Shown: in pieces, positions 23,847-35,548 of the stretch
Layout of the letters: each line of letters starts with the position of its first letter
Numbering within the stretch: the stretch's first letter is position 1
Assembly (NCBI GenBank): GCA_038373865.1
Contig: JAXGGA010001655.1
Location: 80,634 to 144,633 of the forward strand
DNA from: Uloborus plumipes
Lineage: Eukaryota; Arthropoda; Arachnida; Araneae; Uloboridae
Direction of reading: 5' to 3'
DNA length: 64,000 nucleotides
Made by a program: the position numbers and the translations under genes
Notes under the pieces: model-generated
Told to the model about the DNA's origin: nothing
Databases searched by the model: none
What the model saw: only the letters and a program-made list of their open reading frames with translations

Positions 23847-23960
23847 TTATAGTTCGGTTTCAAGCGAAGTTCAATGTATTTTGACACCTTGCATATTTTT
23901 AGGTTTGCTTAAGCTTTTTTCCCTTTTTGTTATGGTATAATTTTCGTTTTCTCTAACTTA

Positions 23961-25323
23961 TTTGATTCATATTGTGTATTTTTAATTTTGTTAATTTTTA
24001 AAGCATACATTATAAATCATTTCATTACTTTTATGCGTTGCAAATAATGCCCAAGCATTTACAACCTGGTTTAAAATACCATGTTGTTTGACAAGTTTTA
24101 TTTCCTAACTTTTTCATGATGATTTTTTCTTAGTCTTTTTTTGTTGTCCAAATTTGTTTAATATTTCAAAATTTAGTTTTGTTTTTTAATGTCCTCATAA
24201 TATCGATACTGCGGAATAGCTTTCGTGTAGCTTACGAAAAGATTAAAACGCTGCATATTTTACAAGAAACAAATATTAAATCTCTGCAATTTGACTGAGA
24301 GAGATATTTTAGCGAAATACTTTAGTCAAGATTACGATGTAAGTCACACACACAAGACTTTAACTAAAGCGTTTGAGCTGATAGATTAGTGGAAAAAGAA
24401 AAAGTATTTATTTATTTTTAAAAAGTAAAATCTTAATAGATTTAAAACCGAAAAGTGCTTTACTAAAAAAAATGGTTATGGGAGGAAATGAAGATCGTCG
24501 TATTTGTTTCCCCCAATATTTTCGAAACAAGAAAAAAGTATTTTATTTTAGGACAAAAATATTGCTATAAACTTTATTAATAACTATATTTATGCATTTA
24601 AAAAAGTAACGTCAAAGAAATTGTTAAATTGTGTCTGTGAGTTTGCACCTCGAAGTTTTTTTTTTTTTTTTGTATTTTTTTTTTTTTTCTTTTTGTTTAA
24701 AATTTCACAATAATTGCCTATCAAGAGGATGAGAGATTTCTCACACTCCTTATCATTCTATGTCATTCGAAAGAGCTTTTTTCTGCATAGGATGAAGTTT
24801 ATTCACATTTTCTCAATTAATTAAAACTAAAGATATAAAGTTTCTACGGCAAAAATTTACGATACCTTTTGAGACTAGAGAATGAACTTGTGACTTTTCA
24901 AGCGCACAAAACTACTGTTTTGTTATACCTAAGAACCTCTTGGTACCTTTATATATGAAATTTTGTACAAGTTCGTTTGGACCAAGGAAGTCTTCAAAAT
25001 TTGGTAATCTTCAAAACTTTTTTTTAATTTATTTATTTATTTAATGATTTTGTTTTGTGTCTTCTCATAAACTTTCTTTTTCTATTTGTGGGAGTAGGAT
25101 TTTCATTTGTTCCAATCACAAAGCCTATTTTTATCTTATTCTCCATAACAGACAAGTTTAAATTTTCACCAAATAAGTTTGGTAATTAAAATTCGATGGT
25201 TGGTGAGCGTTAGCATGCAGGGGATAGAACCCTAAGTATATTTTAAAAACATAATGCATAACGAAATAAGACTGGTTATAGGTCGAACTATTCGTGTATG
25301 CCATATCAGATCAGTCACTAATT
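23961..25323. other. Unannotated T-rich stretch
   Basis: Poly-T runs near 24655-24690 and AT-rich sequence. No gene or repeat ends were seen. Confidence 0.45.
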
Positions 25324-26179
25324 CTGTACCTCAGAACCAGAGTGACGTAAGTCAATTTTTGTAACTTTTCAGGAGAGGGGGAAAACTATTGTCGGATGCA
25401 TTCAAAGGATGGGAATCACCAGGGGTGTCCACAGGGAGGAATTATGGCGCAAGTTGCGCCATCAAAATTTTTGGGGGGGATTTTTAAAACTTATTTATTT
25501 AACTATTTATTAATTATTTATTAATTTATTTTTTTAATTTAAATTATTTATTAATTTATTTTTTCAATTCTTTTTTTTTTTTATTATTATTATCTTTTTT
25601 TTTGTGTGTGTGTGTGCGTGTGTGTAAGCTTGGAATATTTGGAAAGGAAAAAAAGCGATTCTATTCTGCCGATAGTTCGAACTTTAAAAAAATGAATAAT
25701 ATATGAAAAATAATAGTTATAATTTAAACAAATAAATAATATTTAAAAAATAAATAATATTTAAAAAAAAACAACAAATAATATTTAAAAAAAGATTTTA
25801 AAAAACAACAAATAATATTTTAAAAAATTAACAAATAAGATTTTAAAAAATAAAAAAAATTTAAAAAATAGACAAATAAGATTTAAAAAAATAAATAGGA
25901 TTTAAAAAACAAATAAAATAAAGAAGAGGGGTAAAAATAAAAAGCAAAAGACGGTTGTGAATTTTTTTTTGGGGGGGGGGATTTGCGCTATTAAGCTTGG
26001 GGGGGGATGGGCATCCCTGGGACTCACGATCTTTTAATAGTATCAAATAATTTTGATGGAATTTGTTTTATAGAATGCTGTTCTCATGGGTCGATGCGGA
26101 AGAAGATTCTACATACAATGCACTAATAAAATGAAAATCGCCATTTTTGAACTTACTTCGTTCTGGTTCTGAGGTACAG
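25324..26179. mobile_element. Longer relative of the palindromic MITE
   Basis: CTGTACCTCAGAACCAGA at 25324 and TCTGGTTCTGAGGTACAG ending at 26179 match the ends of 13293-13434 and 43573-43714. The flanks are AATT on the left and AACT on the right, one mismatch from a 4-bp duplication. Its length is explained by a nested hAT MITE at 25420-26019. Confidence 0.8.
25420..26019. mobile_element. hAT-type MITE (CAGGGGTGTCC ends), nested
   Basis: CAGGGGTGTCC at 25420 is mirrored by GGCATCCCTG ending at 26019, a Charlie-like hAT terminus. GGAATCAC and GGACTCAC flank it, an 8-bp duplication with one mismatch. The 600-bp interior is mostly AT-rich simple sequence with poly-G near the right end. Confidence 0.8.
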
Positions 26180-27470
26180 AACTTCAAAACCCTAATTAAA
26201 ATCACTGCTTAAAGACTTCCTTCTTTTTAAGCGTCTTTCCTGCTTCATCTAAACAAAATATCACACTGTTCATGAGATTAAGTTTATACAAATCATTAGA
26301 CATCCCCGTCTCTGGTTGCATAGACGCTAACATTAATCAAAAATGGTGAAGCCGATGTTTAAAGGATAACAAATTATTTGGGAGCGGCTGAAGCATTGTT
26401 TTGAAGTTACACGTGTGATTATTATAGACGTTAGGTAGTTAACACGAAGATAGCGTATGCGTGATTTTATTATTATTATTGTCGATAATAATAAAAGAAA
26501 TCGTCTCGATGCGTGAAGGTCAAAGACATACCTGATTAGTTTTAGTTTAAAATAAAACATAGTTAACAATTCCATGGCTAACGCTATTTCACTCGCATAC
26601 ATTTTTTAATGTATATGTTCCAACTTGAAAACCCTTTTAATAAAACTAAAATATGAGGACAAAATATACTTCCTTGTTCCCCCCATCAAAGAGAAAATAT
26701 GATAATTCAAAAGAATGGGTGCTTGGACAGTCTGACCACCGATGAGATGGAAGGGTGAATATCAGGTTAACAGCGGAAGTGGCTGTATTTATTCATTTGT
26801 AGGGATGTCAGCTTCCATTTACAGATGTGTGTTAGCCTCAAAATTAAGAAGAGCATCTTTTAACCTCTTCCCGGCTTTTCCCGAGCTGGACTCGGACAAG
26901 CGAAATGTTCCATTCTGGCTCATCTCGAGTGTAGCTCGGGCACTGTGAAAATTAACACTGCACAACCAGTCTTTCCCGAATTATTTCACATATCCCTTTA
27001 ATGGTTTCGGTACTATTGTTGCTACTAGATTGCAGCACTATACAGTGTTTTGAGCTGTAGATTTAAGACAAGAGTAGGTGCCAACTCCAAAGTATAATGA
27101 TTTCTGCCATACAGAAAGCCAACTTTACAGGTAAATACTCATTTATTACTCATTTATTTAAATAGATATTTTTACATTTATTTTTAGGAAATGTTACATG
27201 CGAATGCTGCTATTATGTTTAAAAAGATATGTATGTATGAAAATAAGCATAAAAAAAATTAACATTTTTTGATCCGTAATCCCGAAATAATATGAGCCTG
27301 GAAGGGGTTAAATAAATGAAATACGAGTATCCAACTTTTCTCACCTCCCCCCCCCCCCCATCATATTTCGTTTTAGTTGGCGACTTGCAATTCTATGACA
27401 AATGTGGACAGACAATACTTATTTATGCACGTAAAATATAATTGTACTGAATATTATGGTTATTATTATT
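26180..27470. other. Unannotated stretch
   Basis: No gene family was recognised. Open frames of 89 and 68 codons (26333-26602 minus, 26742-26948 plus) have no interpretable motif. A C-run lies at 27349-27359. Confidence 0.45.
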
Positions 27471-27477
27471 GCTACTA

Positions 27478-27628
27478 CACCGCCGCTTATATGAATCATG
27501 TTTATTCTGAACAGTTGTGATTCAATAAAGTGGCTTATTCAATGCAGCTGGAGTTTGTTTTTGACGGTTTGAAAAATTAAAGCGAATTTTTCAACCAACC
27601 ACTAGCTGAATTAATCAGACTCCACTAA
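27478..27628. mobile_element. Decayed Tigger-type MITE, family AAAGCGGCC (copy 1)
   Basis: CCGCTTATATGAATCATGTT, GATTCAATAAAGTGGC and CTGAATTAATCAGACTCCACT match, in order, the better-kept copies at 54406-54547 and 55150-55315. The terminal CAGT is eroded. Confidence 0.6.
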
Positions 27629-27631
27629 ATT

Positions 27632-27899
27632 ATGTGAAATTTATTCCAACGTTAGAGATGCACAAATATGCAGGCATACCGCAGACACGTGTTTCGAGGC
27701 TACAAGGAGCCTCTTTTTCAATGCAAGAGGTGTGAGCTTTAGGATGAAGAGTCATCCGATAAAAGCTTTTATCGGATGACTCTTCATCCTAAAGCTCACA
27801 CCTCTTGCATTGAAAAAGAGGCTCCTTGTAGCCTCGAAACACGTGTCTGCGGTATACCTGCATATTTGTGCATCTCTAACGTTGGAATAAATTTCACAT
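27632..27899. repeat. 268-bp near-perfect palindrome with hammerhead-like core
   Basis: The two 134-bp arms match except for one base seen (C in the left arm against T in the right within GCAGG-ATACCGCAG). The right arm contains a possible ribozyme fold: TTGCA pairing with TGCGG (stem I), a degenerate core TTGAAAAA, stem II GAGGCT/AGCCTC with a 6-nt loop, then GAAA, the self-complementary stem III CACGTG and TC before stem I. The left arm carries the same on the minus strand. Hammerhead motifs are known in Penelope-like retroelements and arthropod retrozymes; the assignment here is inferred. Confidence 0.75.
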
Positions 27900-28620
27900 C
27901 TATCGCACAAAGGTATTTATTTTCTCCACTAAATTATTATTTTTATTTTACTTTTTCCTATGTCTATAAAAAGATGTTTAAGAGAAAATTATAAATGTTT
28001 CAAATGGTTATTATTTTTATGTTTTTATGTGCTGTATTTTTTGAAATTTTGATAAGAGTAGCGTTTATTGTACAGCAGAAAGCTGGAACATATTTCGCAT
28101 TATCCAGAATGCACCACGAGGAGGAAGTGCTACATTTCACCCCATAGTATGGCTGTTGTGTCACCGGTTTCACTTTCTTACCTGGTGCTCTTCGTGCAGT
28201 TGCAACTGCCAGCTTTGACAGGGTGCGATTGCCTCCGTGCCCATCTCTTTACTATTAATATCGTACATTCAACTATGAGTATTTGATGCTCAACCAGATA
28301 AAATATGACTGCTGCGTACGCAGACAAATGCCCTGCAAACGCTTCTTGCAGTTTTATAGTGAAAAAAAATATTAGGCAGCACGCAGCATTACGTCAAAGT
28401 AGTCAACAGGCTAACATTTCAGAAATAAAATAAATCATCAGCATAGTGAAGATACGGACTGTTTATGAAAAATAACTAAATTATATTTAGAAAAAAACAA
28501 AAAAAAACGCTTTTAGAGTTTTTCAAACTATATTTTCTGATACTCCAATTGATTAACTTTTGCTTTTCAAAACTGTTGAATATCCGCTAAGTTTACATGC
28601 ACTTATAATCCATCAACATG
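27900..28620. other. Unannotated stretch
   Basis: No gene, RNA or repeat ends were recognised. A 72-codon open frame at 28068-28286 has no interpretable motif. Confidence 0.45.
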
Positions 28621-28622
28621 TA

Positions 28623-29182
28623 CAGTGAACTCTCACTTATGCGCCGGCCCAAGGGACCAACAGAAAAAGGCGCATAAGTGAGAGAGACGTATAAGTGAAC
28701 AGACCTATTTTTAAGGACTAAAACGCGACATAGTTTCTAATGAGAGAATAAATAAGAATGTTTCTCTTGGAAAGGGACATATTACTACGGTTCGGCACTT
28801 AATGTAATGTAACTACAATGATGAAGAGAAAACAAAACTGTGGCATACCTAATAATAAACTGTTCCCTTTAAAACGACCCATAATAGGTAATTGTCCCTC
28901 TCCGAACTCTAGTTCATGCGGAAAAAATGCCTTCTGTGAGCAATAAAGGCGAAAGATTAAAGAGAAAAGTGAAGAAAAATGCTTATTTTTTAAAGAAAAT
29001 AAATACATTGTTTTACATTTTACAGAAAATTCGGCACATAAGTGAAATATTTATCTTTAGAGCGACGCATAAACGAATGATACTATCATTAATTTGCTAT
29101 GGAATGTGCTGGGTCCATTTAAAATCGTCGTATAAGTGAAAAAGGCGCATAAATGAGGCGGTGTACAAGTGAGAGTTCACTG
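28623..29182. mobile_element. Tigger-type MITE, family CTCACTTAT (copy 2)
   Basis: Ends CAGTGAACTCTCACTTAT and its mirror, with TA at 28621-28622 and 29183-29184. The 560-bp body is uninterrupted and supplies the empty-site comparison for copy 3. A frame opening MPSVSNKGERLKRKV at 28927 is conserved in part in the other copies and may be the remnant of a transposase start. Confidence 0.93.
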
Positions 29183-29184
29183 TA

Positions 29185-29912
29185 TATCTCCATATATTAT
29201 TTCTCTAAGCCGAATCCTATACCCGGTCGAAACTCGCTCATTTCTTTATCGAATTGCAAGAAAATTTATGATTTTGAAGCTTATCCCGCGGGCGATTGAC
29301 GAAAATTAGACCCACCCTCTAAAAAGTGTCGGTTCGTTTTTTATTCGAACTTCAATTTTTGGGCACAAAATTGACTCTATCTAGCGAAATAATTGTCGTA
29401 TCGTCTCCATTTTGATTTCATTCGAGAGATTAAAAAAAATGCGTTCTTTAGAACGTTTCTCCGCTAGCGCCGCGTAACGAGAATCTCGAAAATCCACGTT
29501 TAAGCGACTTATAAGCGATTGAAGTTTGAAAAAGTTAAATTTTTTGCTCAACTGTTAAAATCGTTACATTGTTGTTCAAATCAATTTTAAATGCGACATT
29601 TCAAGCCAAGGCTTAGCTCGGTAAACCTTAATTGTAACTTTTATTGTTTCAAAATACTGTGGTAGTTTTGCGATAAGGTTAGTATTTAGTTTAGTAGTAG
29701 CCTTGGGTATTTGATTTTAATATAGGGTATCACTTTTGTAGTAGTTGTAAAAGTGAACGTGTCTTTGATCTCTTTGAAAAGTTGTCAGAACGACGGCAGT
29801 AGATGGCGATGTTGTGCAAATGAAGCCAATAAAAATTGTCGTATTAAATTTTAAGTTTAGAGTTTCCTTTTTTTTTTTTTGCGGAATTCCGCACGGGTCA
29901 CCTAGTTTCAGC
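29185..29912 (+). repeat. Possible end of a retroelement, RTE-like
   Basis: The segment near 29320-29560 repeats the theme CGAAATAAT..GTCG and ends with CCGCACGGGTCACCTAGT at about 29889-29906. That end resembles the CGTACGGGTACCGCTAGT type of 3' terminus I associate with RTE-like LINEs or their SINEs. No reverse transcriptase was seen. Low confidence. Confidence 0.3.
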
Positions 29913-30127
29913 ATCTAATGTTAATAATAGTATTAAATATATTAATTTTATACTTGCAAAGAACGTGAGTTTCATCTTTTATTCAGAGTTAGATACTAAC
30001 AACTGAAACACTTATACTACATCAACATGTAATGTAGTTTAGCCTTTAGTATTAACCATAGTGTTAAATATATTACTTTTATATTTGTAAAGAACGTGAA
30101 TTTTATCTTTTATTCAGAGTTACACAC
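29908..30127. repeat. Tandem duplication, ~129-bp unit
   Basis: TATTAAATATATTAATTTTA, then AAAGAACGTGAGTTTCATC and TTTTATTCAGAGTTA, occurs at about 29930-29993 and again in variant form at 30062-30122. Confidence 0.8.
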
Positions 30128-31027
30128 ATACAAACAAACAAACCCACAAGTGAAACTAATAAAAGCGTATTAATAAAGCTAGTTAGTTACCAAGTAACAA
30201 TACTTAAAAATGTTGAAACAAACAAATAAATAATTGAAATTACTATGTCAAAAGCGAAAGTTTAAATATTATCACTTTCTAACATTTTAAACTCACCTCA
30301 CCGCTTAATTTAAAAAGCTAGAAAGTATTAGTTTACCGAAATAAATCATAAAGAAAATAAATAAACAATTGTGAAGATCCCTCTGTCACGAATTGCGCAT
30401 AAAGACGTCGCAAACGGAAAAACAAAGTATCTCATATAATTAAACAACTCATCAAAAGCTTCAGCAAATATTTCAAGCGACAACTTTCGGAGAAAAATTA
30501 ACACGTAAGGCTAATATTTCTTCTTCGTTAAATTAAACAGTCAAATAGAACAAAAGAATATAATTCCATTCAGCGAAATATTAATGAAATGATAAATTAT
30601 TCACGTGCAACCAAGAGAAGTGAATCTTCGCTTAATTTGTCGGCGCAAAGATTTCGAGCCATTTCTTCTTATCGCCATCTGTAGTATTTGTTAAATCATT
30701 TGTTCGAAGCTTCGCATCTGCAGTGATGGAACTAATTGGTTCAAGTAAGTAATTAGCAGGCGTGGAATTTTGTGAATGTTTCTGTTAGTACTCAGACATT
30801 CTCTTTATTCGTATAAATCATTCTTATGAATTACGAAAGGCGCTGTTTTCCTGGAGTTCAGCATTTTGTAAACCGTTGTGGTATTTCAGGGACTTATCTT
30901 TTCGCGGTCCATATGTCAGAATTTCTCATACCCTCTTTGCAATTGTCAATAAGTCATCAGGTTGAACCTTTTTTTAATCCTTCTAGACAACAAAAATTGG
31001 AAAATTATTCTTTTGAAAAGAAGTAGC
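30128..31027. other. Unannotated AT-rich stretch
   Basis: No gene or repeat ends were recognised. A 66-codon open frame at 30826-31026 has no interpretable motif. Confidence 0.45.
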
Positions 31028-31264
31028 TCAAAATTTAAGCTAAACATGGAATTACAACAAATTTACCAAGTGTGTTTTTAAAGTCCTGAACTGAAAAGGA
31101 AAATACATACCACAAAATCTAAACCAAACATGGAATTATGACAAATTTACCGAAGCAAATTTTGCACGGTCAGTTTTTTAAAATCTTGTGCAATGAAGCA
31201 ATCGCCTAACACAAAATATGAATTGTGCACGGAATTCTAGCAAAATTACTGAAGCAAATTTTAC
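31028..31264. repeat. Three ~90-100-bp tandem units
   Basis: AAACATGGAATTA..ACAAATTTACC appears near 31043 and 31127, and as CACGGAATTCTAGCAAAATTA near 31227. Two units also share GAAGCAAATTTT. The units are diverged and non-coding. Confidence 0.65.
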
Positions 31265-33238
31265 CTTTAGGAACTTAAACACAGATTAGTTTAAAAAGAC
31301 TTGCACTGGTTTTTTTTTCTTTGAATGTTTAAGATTTATACATTTTTTTTTCTTGATCCTTATCTCATCATGTCCCCCTCCCCCGGATTGGTGAAATGTT
31401 AACCAAGTGCTTAAAAGTAGCGCCAGTGTCAAAAACTGAAAATGGCACCTGTAAAATAAAAATCTTCCAAGGGTGCTGCAATGTATACTTCAAGGTCAGC
31501 TCCCAAGAAACTTTTGTCTTAACACATATTCCCAATACTTATACGACAGCTTATTTTTTCAGGTATGTTATTCCCAATCAGTTTACCCTAAAACAGTAAA
31601 TTATAGTTCGCGATGTTGAAAAAGGTTCATAGTGCTCCGCAGGTAAGTTGACCTTCGATATTGACAATGCTTACGTATTTTCAGCTATTAAGAAAGGGTA
31701 AATACCGCGGATTTGAGAAACTTTTGAAAAACAACTACAAAAGTAGAACAGACCAATTCAGTGCCAATTATCCTTCCCTCCTGTTACCCGAAAAGAGGAA
31801 ACATTGTCTACGTCAGAGGTTAACTTACCAGAGGAGCATATAAAACCTAGTGAAAAAAATTACATTTTGAAGAAAGAATTTAAAAAACATTGTAAAATAT
31901 TTATAATGAATCCTCCTTATTAGTAACAGACTTTATTAACAAGTTTTAATCAGAAGACTTAATTTAAAACGTTCGACGAAAAATTCAGTGACAAAAAAGT
32001 AATAATAATAAAACAAAATATAAATTGTGAAAATACAGAAGAATTTATTTTGAAACACCAAGATCTTAAGACAAGCTTAATAGTTTTTTCAACATTCTTT
32101 TTTGCATTTTTAATAGCTCAAATATATTTAATCAAGCTATGCTGAGAAGAAGGAATATTTTACCTCATTTCTTGGGTTAACAACAATGTGTACTATTTAT
32201 GGGCCACTTATTTTACCACAAAAGAAATCATAGTTCTTCGTCAAACAAGCAAAGAATATATATTTTATTACATGCATTTACTATCATTTTTACCTCTTAT
32301 TTATTTGTTTAATTACTTTTGAAAATTTAAAAAGCAAGATTTTACATGGAACAAAAATCTCTCCCCCTTCTCCCGACAGTTTGCATGCTACGTACGCACC
32401 AGTTTATCTATATGAATCATCTTCTCACAACCTTTATATGATCTGAATTCAATTATCTACCATTAGCTACTAGATTCAATTACCTTAAATCAATGAAGAA
32501 AATAACTCCAGAGCTAACTACCTGCATTTTAATAAATATTTATCAAATCAAAATTCTATTAGTATTCGATGGCAAAATAATCACTCGAAATTAATTATTG
32601 TCAAAGGATTTTGCTTTGTTTATTTGTGAGTAACTCTTAGGTGACATGATTGATTTTGATTCTATATAATCAAATGCATTACTCCCTAGTTGTTAAGTTG
32701 TTACGAAAGTCAGACTTTTTTTTGTTTCCGTTCACCTATGCTTTTGATATTAAAAAAAGTGTCTCGTAGCGAATAATTTTCCCGATTTTACCCGCGAGAT
32801 AATACAAGATTGATCAGTTTGACTCGCCTATTCAATTAAATAAATTAAATACTTAGATAAGCGACTTGAAGTTACAGTAAAAAGAAAAAAAAAGACTCAT
32901 ATGAAGAATTCTTTAAATGGTAACGAGTCTTCTTTAAGTGAACAGGAAATGTCAAACGTGTTTATAATTTTTCAAAATGGTCGTTTCTTCTTTTTATAAA
33001 TTTTATTCTTGAGAGCACACTGTGACACTTCAAAAAGTTCTTTTTCTCATGAAGTTAAGTCTTACGATGATAAATAATCATTATCTTAATAGTTAACATC
33101 AGTAGAGAAAAATATCAGGAAAATATTTCAATGGATGCCATATCGTTACGGAATACGCACGCTCAAGGGTCCCCGGTATGTACTACTACACTGCCGTCAA
33201 TAATTTAAAAAGCCCTAAATCAAATTTTGCTGCTATTC

Positions 33239-33240
<2 letters not shown>
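31265..33240. other. Unannotated AT-rich stretch
   Basis: Nothing beyond short low-complexity open frames was seen in about 2 kb. Confidence 0.45.

Positions 33241-33291
<51 letters not shown>
33241..33291. repeat. Poly-T tract of about 50 bp
   Basis: An uninterrupted T run of about 50 bases. It produces poly-Phe and poly-Lys open frames on the two strands that are not genes. A second T run of about 27 lies at 33513-33539. Confidence 0.95.
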
Positions 33292-33292
<1 letters not shown>

Positions 33293-33632
33293 TTCAAATA
33301 TATAGAAATAAAGAAATTCAAAACTTTGTTCCTGCAAAGTTCTGCTTCTAAGTTAATTTTTTTTTTTTTTAAATATGGACGATTCTCTGCAAACTCGTCA
33401 TTTTTCACACGAAATCTGTCCAGGCATGGTTTTTTGAATTGTTCGTATAATTATAAGTACCTGGGGACCGAGCCCGCTCGGTGAAGAAAAAAAAAGAGGT
33501 TTGTAAATTTGTGTTTTTTTTTTTTTTTTTTTTTTTTTTCTAAAATGTGCCGAAGGCGCGGGAGGGGTTGATGAGAATGGCTGCAGCAGAGTTCCTGTTC
33601 TCCAGTACGCATTTGGTTCCAGTTGGTTTTGA

Positions 33633-33943
33633 CTTTCACTTCACTTCACACTCCAAGGTTCCCCCCGTACATACCACAACTCGTGGTTTAACCGGGATGG
33701 ATTCCTGAAGAGCGCTCTGTCCATTTTTAAACCAGGCCCAAGGGTCGAGCAAACCCTTGGCCCAGCATCCCCCAGAGGTATCGTTTCACTTGGAGGATTT
33801 TGTTGTCCGAACATTTTAACGTCCCCCAGCCACCATTAATAAAGACGGTGGATCTTTGATCGGTTAGACTCCCTCTATATGATCGGCCCGGAACCCTCCG
33901 GTTACGAGTCCGACGACTTACTGATCGGACTGCCGCAACCCAC
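33633..33943 (-). mobile_element. tRNA-derived SINE, copy 2
   Basis: The body matches 11101-11395: GTGGTTTAACCGGGAT, GAGGTATCGTTTCACTTGGA, AGCCACCATTAAT and GGTGGATCTTTGATCGG. The tRNA-like head at the right end keeps a degenerate box A, while box B is damaged by a local change near 33865-33890. The tail is (GTGAA)-like. No clear target duplication was found. Confidence 0.85.
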
Positions 33944-34332
33944 ACTCAAACTTTATTTTGATCGATCTCTTTTCAATTTCAAAAACAATAACAATTCTAA
34001 CGTCTTGCCAAAACTCGTTTGCCAAATACCATTCAAATTTAATCCATAAAAACAATATCCATTTTTATAATAAAACGTGGTGCTATGAAACATTAACAAT
34101 TAGAGTAATCATTAAGAAAATGGCGAAAGAAAGCTCGTCAAACTTTAAATGAACGCGCAAAAAACGGGGTTTTTTTGTGAAAACTCGCGTTTTTACAGAA
34201 ATAACGCCGATGTAGAGGAACTCAAAAACCAAAACTTTACCTAAATACAAAATGTTATCAAAATCGTTAGAGCCGTTTTCAAAATTCAAAATATAATATA
34301 CAAGAATTGCTTGTTTAAAGATAGATAGATAC
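33944..34332 (+). repeat. RTE-like 3' tail
   Basis: The text ATGTTATCAAAATCGTTAGA, GCCGTTTTCAAAATTCA and a short (GATA)n tail at 34320-34332 resembles the 3' terminal region of RTE-type LINEs in arthropods. No coding sequence was seen. Its extent to the left is uncertain. Confidence 0.35.
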
Positions 34333-34429
34333 TATTGCTCAGAAAATGAATCTATTACTTTGGTTTGGAAAGAGGGTCAATTGAAGTTTGCGTTTTTCTG
34401 ATAAATCATGATAGGGGACCCTTGCCTAG

Positions 34430-35010
34430 CATAACTAGGCAGGGGACAGTGCCAGGTGACTGTGTTTTTGCTCTTTGTTGCGTAATATCTGCAAAACTAT
34501 TGGAACATAATTAGTTACGAGAACACCTAGAAATTTAGGCACAAATCGTGGACATAATAACTAATATGTTTCATAATTAAACTAATTGACATTAATAAAA
34601 TCACTTCCCAGAGGACTGTTTTCGCAACGATCCTGATGCATACTTTCATCACAAATGTGGTTCTCAAACTAAACAAATTTTCGTTTCAACACCGTTCTCA
34701 AGAATTTCAGTAAATTCACACTGATTACGTTAATCTTCATCATAAAAAACATTTGCAATGGTAATAGATTTTTTTTATTGGAGCTTTGACTTTGTGGCAG
34801 GGGACTGTTTGAAAACTCTCTGGACAAAATTTACGTGACAATTTTAAGTTTTAGAAATACGTAATTAGTCCTTATTTCATAAAAAAGATATAGTTGCATT
34901 ATTCTATTTTTAGATATTAATTGCCAAATTTATGTAGTGTTAATAGGTTTTTTGAAATATTGCCTAAAGTATTAGACTATTGGATTGGGTCAGCCAGAGG
35001 ACTGTTTTTG
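34430..35010. repeat. Spaced AGAGGACTGTTTT motif, four copies
   Basis: AGGGGACAGTG near 34441, AGAGGACTGTTTT near 34611, AGGGGACTGTTT near 34799 and AGAGGACTGTTTTT near 34996 are spaced about 170-197 bp. Flanking similarity is weak, so this may be an old tandem array or coincidence. A hairpin TGCCTAGCATAACTAGGCA lies at about 34423-34441. Confidence 0.4.
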
Positions 35011-35278
35011 GCGCTTAGATAATTTCTAGAAAAAATAATTAAACTGTTATTGTTCCAAATACAATTGGGTCACAAAGTATTAATGCTTTACTTGTATTAA
35101 GAGCGATCATTACTTTATTACACTTTATTATTTTTTAAATACTCGGTCCGGACAGCCAATTACGAGTTTACATAGAATCGCCCATATAATAGCATTTGTG
35201 AGGGTTAAAATTTATGCCTTCTAGTATTTTTCAACATTTATTTCCTTGGAGATAAGTCTTACTTTCTTTTGATGGTTG

Positions 35279-35540
35279 TTTATACGTAGTTTAACCGGCT
35301 GAATGGGTTCCAGAAGAGCGCTATGTTTTTTTGACTCAGACCAGGAGAATCTCCTGGTCCCCAGAAGTGCTGATTTGGAATTTGAACTTGGAGATCTTTG
35401 TATTTACGAACATGTACAAATATTTAACGCCCTCCTGTCCCCATTAGTGAACACGGTGGATCTTTGACCGGCTGATATTGAGCCCGCGAGCCTATGGTTA
35501 AGAGTCCAGCGCCTTACCGAGTGGGCGACCAGGGTGCGGG
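35279..35540 (-). mobile_element. tRNA-derived SINE, copy 3 (truncated)
   Basis: GTTTAACCGGCTGAATGG, GAAGAGCGCTATG, CGGTGGATCTTTGACCGGC and the head CCTTACCGAGTGGGCGACCA match the two other copies on the same strand. The tail end is missing and box B is degenerate. Confidence 0.8.
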
Positions 35541-35548
35541 ACAGAATA

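Larger units (their letters stand above)
18600..23960. repeat. Ancient tandem array, ~260-325-bp units
   Basis: Units share ATGTCGGATATTTTTATTTT, GTTGCATCAGAAGCTAAAGT, TTTTGATACCAAATATTTTT, TTTCGCGTAAACTTTCAATG and a TTTCCTCGTGTTTTCGGTAC block. The ATGTCGG anchor or its variant is at 18832, 19125, 19643, 21462, 21735, 22025, 22349 and 23172. After removing three inserted elements the intervals are 293, 518 (a double step), 262, 273, 290, 324 and 319 bp. Copies are much diverged and no shared reading frame was found. Confidence 0.85.

Noticed and set aside
18600..23960. CRISPR-like array
   Set aside because: Units are ~290 bp and diverged throughout, without short identical repeats or unique spacers, and the genome is eukaryotic.
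33220..33639. Open frames over poly-T tracts
   Set aside because: They translate to poly-Phe or poly-Lys runs and exist only because of the T runs.
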